From assembly GCA_900546615.1 (NCBI GenBank), contig URDJ01000022.1, positions 1-48,536 of the forward strand: a DNA stretch of 48,536 bases. Reading direction: 5' to 3'. Below the pieces are notes generated by a model. It was not told the origin of the DNA. It searched no databases and saw only the letters and a list, made by a program, of their open reading frames with translations. The DNA comes from an uncultured Eubacteriales bacterium. GTDB taxonomy: Bacteria; Bacillota; Clostridia; Oscillospirales; Oscillospiraceae. Below, piece after piece: positions 1 through 5,428 of this stretch. The translations under genes were made by a program, and so were the position numbers. Within the stretch, counting starts at the first letter, position 1. The number at the start of each line of letters is the position of its first letter.

Positions 1-182
1 TTCATGCAAGCCGAAGGCTTGCGCTTCATATCGGCACAGCCGATGCTTCATTTTTCGTCTTATAGTATCTGTGCAGCCGCACTATAAGCGACTCAATTTC
101 AATTTTTCATATCGACGAAGTCGATGCTTCATGCAAGCCGAAGGCTTGCGCTTCATATCGGCACAGCCGATGCTTCATTTTT
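1..182. repeat. 55-bp direct repeat made of short hairpins
   Basis: Positions 1-55 and 128-182 are identical, offset by 127 bp; the left copy may continue outside the window. Each copy holds two small perfect hairpins, GCAAGCC-gaa-GGCTTGC and ATCGGC-aca-GCCGAT, separated by the spacer GCTTCAT. The sequence between copies adds a third hairpin of the same design, ATCGAC-gaa-GTCGAT (113-127), and a larger one with arms TTATAG and CTATAA near 60-90. Hairpin arrays of this kind are, from memory, common just upstream of four-helix-bundle genes like the one starting at 200. Function unknown. Confidence 0.85.
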
Positions 183-199
183 ATTTGGTGGTGTTGTGA

Positions 200-559
200 G
201 TGCAGGAGGATAAGCTGTCGGCCCGTTCATTGGATTTTGCGGTGGCCATTATCGAGCTGGTCAAAGACCTGAAGCAGAAAAAGGAAACGGTGATCTCAAA
301 CCAGATCGGAAGGAGCGGCACGTCGATCGGAGCAAATATCCATGAGGCCAGATATGCGCACAGCAAGGCGGATTTTGTGGCAAAGCTGCAGATCGCGCTG
401 AAAGAATCGAATGAGACAGCATACTGGCTCGAGCTTTTGTTCAGGACGAACTATATAGATGAAGCCGCATATAAGAGCCTTGACTCAGCCTGCACAAGTA
501 TCCGCGCGATGCTCGTCGCGTCTATCAATACAGCGAAGAAAAATGCTCAGTCCCAGTAG
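200..559 (+). CDS. four helix bundle protein (23S rRNA intervening-sequence protein / bAvd-like family)
   Basis: 119 aa, close to the family's usual 115-125 aa. The sequence has the family pattern: an amphipathic first helix (SLDFAVAIIELVKDLKQ), then a conserved stretch with SNQIGRSGTSIGANIHEA (about residues 32-50), then KADFVAKLQIALKESNETAYWLELL (about 56-80). Members are small all-helical proteins that form pentameric barrels; some are encoded inside 23S rRNA insertions, and the related Avd protein is the accessory factor of diversity-generating retroelements. The function of free-standing members is unknown. The GTG start is chosen because an in-frame TGA lies immediately upstream (197-199); a weak GGTGGTG could be the ribosome binding site. 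The 3' end overlaps the opposing deaminase remnant by 13 bp. No reverse transcriptase or rRNA is nearby, so a retroelement role is not supported here. Confidence 0.85.
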   Translation: MQEDKLSARSLDFAVAIIELVKDLKQKKETVISNQIGRSGTSIGANIHEARYAHSKADFVAKLQIALKESNETAYWLELLFRTNYIDEAAYKSLDSACTSIRAMLVASINTAKKNAQSQ

Positions 560-787
560 CCCTTGTGGACTTCGGCGGCCTCTTCCTCGACCTCGGGGAA
601 GGGGCCTTCAACTTTTATGTCCTTCTGGCCGCGGGCAAAGACCTCGCGGCAGGGGAGGCTGAAGGTGGGGTTCTGCTCGTTGTCGCCGGTCAGCTCGAGC
701 AGACGCTTCTCGGTCATGCCGTAGACCACCCGGCCTATGTTCGCCCAGTAGATGGCGCCGGAGCACATGGCGCATGGCGCTGCGCAT
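547..787 (-). pseudogene. nucleoside deaminase, 3' fragment (N-terminal half missing)
   Basis: The reading frame carries the second half of a cytidine/guanine-type nucleoside deaminase: the zinc motif PCAMC followed by SGAIYWANIGRVVYG, then a C-terminal tail containing LPCREVFARGQ and ending in HKGYW, typical of a clostridial subgroup. Only about 78 codons remain. The frame is closed by a TGA seven codons before the first motif cysteine, and the upstream HAE motif with the catalytic glutamate is absent, so no active enzyme can be made. Upstream sequence in a different frame belongs to the tubby-like gene at 780-1115, so a deletion appears to have joined the two genes within the same transcription unit. 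An ATG exists inside the motif (MCSGA), but a product from there would lack a zinc ligand. Confidence 0.75.
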
Positions 788-1115
788 CACCAGCATATGT
801 CCGCGGCCGCCGAAATACAGCGCCGCGTGATCGACCCTCGGCATGTGGTTGGCCGGCCAGCCGCAGACGTCCGGGTCGTCGTGCTCGGAATAACCGGGTC
901 TCGCCATCGACCGTGAGCATCACATACTCACGCAAGCGCACGTCGCAGGGGCGCAGCCCTGAGGACTCGAGCAGCCGCACCTCCGTCCTCAGCAGCAACC
1001 CGCCGTCCTCTCCGCTGACCTGCCTCGACTGCCCCGGGATCGTCCCGCGCAGCCTTGCAAGCGTGTGCCCGCTGTCCTTCTCGCTGAGCTGACCGGCTCT
1101 GAGCGTGTATTTCAT
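780..1115 (-). pseudogene. tubby-C-terminal-like (LURP-one-like) protein, truncated and frameshifted
   Basis: Starts at ATG 1115, overlapping the stop of the chromate transporter gene by 4 bp (ATGA), which implies translational coupling. The first frame gives MKYTLRAGQLSEKDSG, then a segment ending YVMLTVDGE. Near 905 homology passes to another frame with ARPGYSEHDDPDVCGWP, then MPRVDHAALYFGGRGHMLVM, and then runs into the deaminase fragment. The pattern (Y-L...G-L, ARP-Y, DDP, GWP, PRVD, M.LVM) resembles small bacterial proteins with a tubby C-terminal or LURP-one-like beta barrel; this family call is from memory and moderate. The frameshift near 905 and the lost C-terminus make it a pseudogene. 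A sequencing error could explain the frameshift but not the truncation. Confidence 0.5.
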
Positions 1116-1681
1116 ATCGCTGCCTCCCCCGCGGCGTAATGTATGAGCGCAAAGGCCAGACCCGAACCCGCCATTATAAGGATGGGGTTCGGATGCTTGA
1201 GCCTCAGCAGCAGAAGTCCCAAAACGAAGATGATCACGGCGGCATAGTCAATGTCCACCAGCCCGCCGTCCTGCCCGAAAACGGCAAGTATCAGCAGCGT
1301 CAATCCCGCGGAGGCTATCATGGCCACGACCGCCGGGCGCAGGCAGCCGAGCATATCCTGTACCAGACGCAGGCCCTTGCAGCGGTAGTAGACCCAAGCC
1401 AGAATGGTGACGATCACGCAGGAGGGCAGCACGCAGCCGAAGGTGGCGACGAGCGCGCCGGGTACGCCGGCTACCTGTATGCCCACAAAGGTGGCGGAGT
1501 TTATCGCAATAGGCCCCGGGGTCATCTCCGCGATGGCCATGATGTCCGCGAACTGCGTCATCGTGAGCCAGCTGTGCTCGACAGTCACCTGCTGCTGGAT
1601 GAGCGGCATGGCTGCATAGCCGCCTCCGATGCTGAACAGGCCTATCTGGAAAAAGCTCCAGAGCAGCTGGAGATAAAGCAT
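1112..1681 (-). CDS. chromate transporter family protein, half-size subunit
   Basis: 189 aa, a single CHR domain, about half the length of two-domain ChrA. Visible hallmarks are the N-terminal FFQIGLFSIGGGYAAMPLI segment, the internal motif EMTPGPIAINSATFVG (PGP core) and GVPGALVATFG, followed by about five hydrophobic membrane helices. Paired half-size CHR proteins are thought to act together as an inner-membrane anion transporter; chromate efflux is established for some members, but the natural substrate in gut Clostridia is not known. The ATG shares one base with the stop of the preceding half-transporter (TGATG at 1679-1683), a sign of tight coupling. Its own stop overlaps the start of the broken gene at 1115. 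Confidence 0.85.
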   Translation of the reverse strand: MLYLQLLWSFFQIGLFSIGGGYAAMPLIQQQVTVEHSWLTMTQFADIMAIAEMTPGPIAINSATFVGIQVAGVPGALVATFGCVLPSCVIVTILAWVYYRCKGLRLVQDMLGCLRPAVVAMIASAGLTLLILAVFGQDGGLVDIDYAAVIIFVLGLLLLRLKHPNPILIMAGSGLAFALIHYAAGEAAI

Positions 1682-2253
1682 CAGGCGCGCCTCCTCTCGA
1701 TGCGCGTGCGCACGAGGCCCTCAAAAAGCCCCAGTACCGCGCAGCCGAGTATGACGAAGATCACGTTCACGCCGAAAAACCTCACGAGTACGAAGGCGGC
1801 GAGCAATATCAGCACGTGCAGGACGCTCCGCTCCCGGACAAGGCTGCCGCACATCGTGACCACCACGTCGCTTATGACCGCCGCGACCCCGGCCAGCATG
1901 CCCTGCATTACGAGACCGACCAGCTCGCTGCTGCGGAAGGCGGCGTAGAAAAACGAGATGACCGAGATTATGACGAGCGGCGGCAGCACCGTGCCGAAAA
2001 CCGTCACGACCGCGCCCGGCACCCCGCAGGCGCGATAGCCGACCAGTATTGCCGCGTTGACCGCGATGGCCCCCGGACAGGACTGCGCTATCGCCGCCAG
2101 ATCGAGCATCTCCTGCTCCTCGATCCAGCCCAGACGCTCCACGAATTTCCTGCGCATCAGCGGTATTATCACAAAACCGCCGCCAAAGGTGCAGGCACTC
2201 AGCTGAAAAGTTGCCAGAAACAGCGTCCAGTACCGTCTTAGCTTTTCTTTCAA
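1681..2253 (-). CDS. chromate transporter family protein, partner half-subunit
   Basis: 190 aa CHR-domain membrane protein and first gene of its operon. It repeats the features of its neighbour: TFGGGFVIIPLM near the N-terminus, SCPGAIAVNAAILVG in the middle, then GVPGAVVTVFGTVLPPL and further hydrophobic helices, ending in a basic tail (RIERRRA). The two subunits are clearly homologous but diverged, as is normal for paired short-chain chromate transporters that insert with opposite orientations. It is transcribed away from a LysR regulator across a 105-bp AT-rich intergenic region, so that regulator is the likely controller. Substrate specificity cannot be read from sequence. Confidence 0.85.
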   Translation of the reverse strand: MKEKLRRYWTLFLATFQLSACTFGGGFVIIPLMRRKFVERLGWIEEQEMLDLAAIAQSCPGAIAVNAAILVGYRACGVPGAVVTVFGTVLPPLVIISVISFFYAAFRSSELVGLVMQGMLAGVAAVISDVVVTMCGSLVRERSVLHVLILLAAFVLVRFFGVNVIFVILGCAVLGLFEGLVRTRIERRRA

Positions 2254-2286
2254 ACCATATTCCCCCTTGCAGCCCCATCATACCTC

Positions 2287-2315
2287 TTGCCAATAGATAA
2301 GAAAAATAATATTAT
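2287..2315 (+). promoter_or_regulatory. sigma-A promoter of the lysR gene, with AT palindrome
   Basis: TTGCCA (2287-2292), a 17-nt spacer and TATTAT (2310-2315). The -10 lies in the 12-bp palindrome AATAATATTATT (2305-2316) between the divergent transporter and lysR genes. LysR proteins commonly bind such AT-rich T-N11-A dyads, so this is the natural place for autoregulation and control of the transporter genes (inference). Confidence 0.5.
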
Positions 2316-2358
2316 TAAATATAAATGATAAGAAACACATTATAAGAGGGGCGATGGC

Positions 2359-3273
2359 ATGACGCTGAGACACTTGAGGATATTCCTGGCAGTCTGTGAT
2401 AATGGCTGCAACATGACGAAGGCGGCGGAGGCGCTGCACATGACACAGCCTGCGGCCAGTCTGGCGATAAAGGAGCTGGAGGGGTATTACGGTGTGGTGC
2501 TGTTCGACCGGCTGGGGCGAAGGCTGCGGCTGAGCGGGGCGGGCGAGCGGCTCCTTGGCTATGCGCGGCACATAACGTCCTCGTTCGACGAGATGGAGGA
2601 GGCGCTGGGGAGCTGGGAGCGGCCGGGCGTGCTGAGGGTAGGGGCGAGTATGACGATAGGCTCGCAGTTTTTGCCGGGCTATGTGAAGGCGATAACATCG
2701 AGGCTGCCGGGCGCGGAGATAAGGGCGACGGTGGGGCCGACGGAGCTTTTGGAGTCGCGGCTGCTGGAGAACACGCTGGACCTGGCGCTGGTGGAGGGCG
2801 TGCCGAGGTCGGAACTGCTGGTGACGGAGGAGTATATGGAGGACAGCCTGGCGGTCATCTGTCCCCGGGACAGTGGGTACGAGTCCGGGCAGGAGCTGAC
2901 TCAGGAGGAGTTCAGACGGCAAAAATTCCTCCTTCGCGAGCCGGGGAGCGGCGCGAGGGAGGAATTTGAGCGGGTGACGGCAGGCGCGGGCTTTGCGGTC
3001 AGTCCTAGCTGGGAGGCGATGAGCACGACGGCGCTGGTGAACGCGGTCATCAGCGGGCTGGGGATATCGGTCCTGCCTGCGAGGATGATAAGGGGCGCGG
3101 CAGAGCGGGGACTTGTGACTGTGGTAAGGGTAAACGGTCTGGACTTCACGAGACGGTTCAGGATAGCATATCACAGGGACAAGTATCTGACGCCACTGGC
3201 AGCCGAGTTCATGGCTCTGGTTCGAAGCTGCGAACTGGACTACCCCGACCCACAATATACGGGGCTGTATTGA
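2359..3273 (+). CDS. LysR-family transcriptional regulator
   Basis: 304 aa, the usual LysR length. The N-terminus is a classic winged helix-turn-helix: MTLRHLRIFLAVCDNG, then MTKAAEALHMTQPAASLAIK (recognition region about residues 17-36) and LFDRLGRRLRLSGAGERLL. Residues about 90-290 form the periplasmic-binding-protein-like effector domain, with the typical VGASMTIGSQFLPGYV opening. GAGGGG-type purines at 2346-2351 serve as ribosome binding site. It is divergent from the paired chromate-type transporter genes, so it probably senses a small molecule related to that transporter and controls it together with its own promoter. The ligand is unknown. A strong hairpin follows the stop codon. Confidence 0.9.
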   Translation: MTLRHLRIFLAVCDNGCNMTKAAEALHMTQPAASLAIKELEGYYGVVLFDRLGRRLRLSGAGERLLGYARHITSSFDEMEEALGSWERPGVLRVGASMTIGSQFLPGYVKAITSRLPGAEIRATVGPTELLESRLLENTLDLALVEGVPRSELLVTEEYMEDSLAVICPRDSGYESGQELTQEEFRRQKFLLREPGSGAREEFERVTAGAGFAVSPSWEAMSTTALVNAVISGLGISVLPARMIRGAAERGLVTVVRVNGLDFTRRFRIAYHRDKYLTPLAAEFMALVRSCELDYPDPQYTGLY

Positions 3274-3278
3274 AAAAG

Positions 3279-3309
3279 CAACGCCGCTCTTTAACCGAGC
3301 GGCGTTGTT
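3279..3309. terminator. intrinsic terminator between convergent genes
   Basis: Eleven-bp perfect stem CAACGCCGCTC / GAGCGGCGTTG with a 7-nt loop. An A5 tract precedes it on the plus strand, giving a T tract for transcription coming from the minus-strand carboxypeptidase gene; on the plus strand the T stretch is weak (TTGTTGG). Probably bidirectional. Confidence 0.75.
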
Positions 3310-3319
3310 GGTGCCAGAC

Positions 3320-4102
3320 TTATTCGCTGTATAGTGCCACGAATTCTTCGAGGCACAGGCCGTGTTCCATGATATAGGCCGCCGCCTCAGTGCCTACGTA
3401 GCGGAAGTGCCAGGGCTCGTACATGATGCCCGTCACGTCCTCCTTGTCCTTAGGGTACCGCACAATGAAGCCGTACTCCGCGCAGTGCGCGCTCATCCAC
3501 TGGAACAGCTCCGTGTCCTCAAGACTCTCGTTCATGTACTCGTAGTACCTGTCGGTTATGTCCGCCGCGAGGCCTATCTGGTGCTCGCTCGTGCCCGGCG
3601 GGGCGACGATCGTCTTAGCGCGCTCCTCGCCGTACTCCGCTACCTTGTTGTTATACAGTATCTGCTGCGTATAATAGTCCCTGTACGTCGAGACCAGCAC
3701 GCAGCTGAGACCCTCCGCCCGCGCTGCCGCCATGAACTCCTCCAGCGCGTCCACGGCCCGCACGTCGAAGTACAGCCCGTTCTCCGTCGTCGCCAGCTCC
3801 GGCGCGTAGTCGCCTATGTTCGTATCCGGGTTTGCTATACGGAACTCCCAGCTCGTGATGTCCACGTCCGGCAGCTCCGGCTCCGGCGTGGGCGTGGGCG
3901 TTGGTTCCGCAGTCGGCTCCGACGTGGGTATCACGGTCGGCTCGGCCGTCGGCTCCGTCGTCTGTTCGGCGGGCTGAGTCGTGGCTTCCCCGTCCGGCTC
4001 GGTCTTCGCCGGGGATGCCTCCAGCCGCTTATATATGCAGAACACCAGCACCGCCAGCAGAAGCACCACGATGACGGCACGTATCACTTTATTTATCCTC
4101 AT
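3320..4102 (-). CDS. D-alanyl-D-alanine carboxypeptidase, VanY type, membrane anchored
   Basis: 260 aa from the start chosen here. A basic N-terminus and one hydrophobic helix (AVIVVLLLAVLVFCIY) anchor it with the enzyme outside. A Thr/Pro/Glu-rich spacer of about 50 residues follows (repeats of TEPTAEPT type). The C-terminal VanY domain (about residues 85-260) has the zinc motifs GTSEHQIGLAADI (SxHxxGxAxD) and EPWHFRYVG. The family removes the terminal D-Ala from peptidoglycan stem peptides. No VanS/R or other resistance genes are nearby, so a housekeeping wall role is likely rather than glycopeptide resistance. Possible starts are GTG 4129, ATG 4108 and ATG 4102; the last has the best-placed ribosome binding site (GGTG six bases upstream). 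Confidence 0.85.
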   Translation of the reverse strand: MRINKVIRAVIVVLLLAVLVFCIYKRLEASPAKTEPDGEATTQPAEQTTEPTAEPTVIPTSEPTAEPTPTPTPEPELPDVDITSWEFRIANPDTNIGDYAPELATTENGLYFDVRAVDALEEFMAAARAEGLSCVLVSTYRDYYTQQILYNNKVAEYGEERAKTIVAPPGTSEHQIGLAADITDRYYEYMNESLEDTELFQWMSAHCAEYGFIVRYPKDKEDVTGIMYEPWHFRYVGTEAAAYIMEHGLCLEEFVALYSE

Positions 4103-4153
4103 TTCCATCACCAACTCGGATATTACCACTTTTCCAGCCGCCGGTCAACGGCC

Positions 4154-4182
4154 TTGCGGCAGGCTTCGGGCTGTGTTATACT
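4154..4182 (+). promoter_or_regulatory. sigma-A promoter for the hydrolase-NUDIX pair
   Basis: TTGCGG (4154-4159), 17-nt spacer, TATACT (4177-4182), 30 bp ahead of the ATG at 4212 and followed by a GGAGG ribosome binding site. Confidence 0.6.
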
Positions 4183-4211
4183 GGTGCCATGTATTATTTG
4201 GAGGCGATACT

Positions 4212-4817
4212 ATGAAGCTCACATGGTACGGTCATTCCTGTTTCATGATAGAGTCACGGGCGGGCAGGGTCGTGTTCGACCCCTATGCCGACGGCTCCGT
4301 GCCCGGCCTGACGCTTAAGCCGCTCACGGCCGACCTCGTGCTCTGCAGCCACGGCCACGCCGACCACGCAGGAGAGGACAAGGTCACGCTCACCGGCGAG
4401 CAGACCGATTACACCGTCGAGACCCTCGGCTGCTGGCACGACGACGCGAACGGGCAGAAGCGCGGTGAGAACCTCATTCGCATCGTCTCCGGCGGCGGGG
4501 CGAGGGTCTGCCACCTCGGGGACGTGGGCCACATGCTTTCCAAGGGCCAGATAAAGGCCATCGGACACGTGGACGCGCTGCTCATCCCCGTCGGCGGCTT
4601 CTACACAATCGACGCCGCGACCGCGCGCGAGCTGGCCGATGCCATCGACGCCCAGCTCGTCATCCCCATGCACTACCGGGGCGAGGGCTTCGGCTACGAT
4701 GTCATCGAGACCGTGCAGCCCTTCCTCGACCTGACGAAGAACGTCGAGTTTGTGGACGGCAGCAGCATCGAGCTGCCGGACTTCGGCGCACCGAGGACCG
4801 TGGTGTTGAAGTTCTGA
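4212..4817 (+). CDS. metal-dependent hydrolase, MBL fold (UPF0173/YtkL-like)
   Basis: 201 aa. The compact metallo-beta-lactamase fold is clear: MKLTWYGHSCFMIE at the start, the metal motif SHGHADHAG (HxHxDH, about residues 50-58), HLGDVGH in the middle and VIPMHYRGEG near the end. UPF0173 proteins are soluble cytoplasmic metal hydrolases whose physiological substrate is unsettled. ATG 4212 is preceded by GGAGG at a normal distance; longer upstream reading is antisense shadow of the carboxypeptidase gene. Its stop shares one base with the next ATG (TGATG at 4815-4819), so it is coupled to the NUDIX hydrolase. Confidence 0.9.
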   Translation: MKLTWYGHSCFMIESRAGRVVFDPYADGSVPGLTLKPLTADLVLCSHGHADHAGEDKVTLTGEQTDYTVETLGCWHDDANGQKRGENLIRIVSGGGARVCHLGDVGHMLSKGQIKAIGHVDALLIPVGGFYTIDAATARELADAIDAQLVIPMHYRGEGFGYDVIETVQPFLDLTKNVEFVDGSSIELPDFGAPRTVVLKF

Positions 4818-5380
4818 TGAAGTTCCGCAGCATAGAAAAACGCGGCGGCGGGGAATACCTCAACCGCTACGATGTCCACTACGAGACGCCCTCCGGGGGC
4901 GAGAAGGTCTATGAGATGTTCTCCCGCGACCCCGGCATCGACTCGGCCGACAAGCTGCTCCACCCGCGCACGGACGCAGTCATGATAATCATGACGGACG
5001 AGGCGTGCGAGCATCTGCTGCTCATCCGCGAGTTCCGTCTCGAGCTGGGCCGCGAGATCTACGGCCTGCCCGCCGGGCTGATCGACCCGGGCGAGACCCC
5101 GGAGAGCGCCGCGCGGCGCGAGCTCAGGGAGGAGACCGGCCTGGACCTGCTCGAGATACGCCACGTCACGCCTCCCGCCTACAGCGCCGTCGGCCTCTCC
5201 AACGAGCAGTGCATCTGCGTCTTCGGCGTCGCGGGCGGCGAGATAGCCCCCTGCAAGGAGACCGGCGAGGAGATCACCGCCCGCTGGTACTCGCGGGACG
5301 AGCTGCGCGAGATGGTGCAGCGCGAGACCTTCGGCTCATGGGCGCAGGCCTTTTCCTACATGTGGACCATAGGCTTTTAA
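4817..5380 (+). CDS. NUDIX hydrolase, ADP-ribose pyrophosphatase type
   Basis: 187 aa. A NUDIX box is present at about residues 83-105: GLIDPGETPESAARR followed by ELREETGLDL, matching G-x5-E-x7-REUxEExGU. An upstream beta-rich domain (residues 1-55) and the AGLIDPGE context match the ADP-ribose pyrophosphatase subgroup, which hydrolyses ADP-ribose and similar sugar nucleotides to AMP and ribose 5-phosphate in the cytoplasm. It is translationally coupled to the MBL-fold hydrolase; whether the two act in one pathway is unknown. A bidirectional terminator follows directly. Confidence 0.88.
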   Translation: MKFRSIEKRGGGEYLNRYDVHYETPSGGEKVYEMFSRDPGIDSADKLLHPRTDAVMIIMTDEACEHLLLIREFRLELGREIYGLPAGLIDPGETPESAARRELREETGLDLLEIRHVTPPAYSAVGLSNEQCICVFGVAGGEIAPCKETGEEITARWYSRDELREMVQRETFGSWAQAFSYMWTIGF

Positions 5381-5381
5381 A

Positions 5382-5420
5382 AAAACCGAGGCGCATCATT
5401 CCGATGCGCCCCGGTTTTAT
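5382..5420. terminator. bidirectional terminator
   Basis: Stem ACCG-(a)-GGCGCATC / GATGCGCC-(c)-CGGT with a 5-nt loop, flanked by A-rich sequence on the left and TTTTAT on the right, between the convergent NUDIX and ATPase genes. Confidence 0.8.
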
Positions 5421-5428
5421 CATGTCAT

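Noticed and set aside
1..182. Possible CRISPR array
   Set aside because: Only two identical 55-bp copies, each made of internal hairpins, with no regular unique spacers and no cas genes.
200..559. Avd component of a diversity-generating retroelement acting on the DUF6273 protein at 41092-42606
   Set aside because: No reverse transcriptase and no template/variable repeat pair could be seen, and the two genes are 40 kb apart.
3320..4102. VanY as a glycopeptide-resistance gene
   Set aside because: No vanHAX or VanRS neighbours; single VanY-type carboxypeptidases are common housekeeping enzymes.
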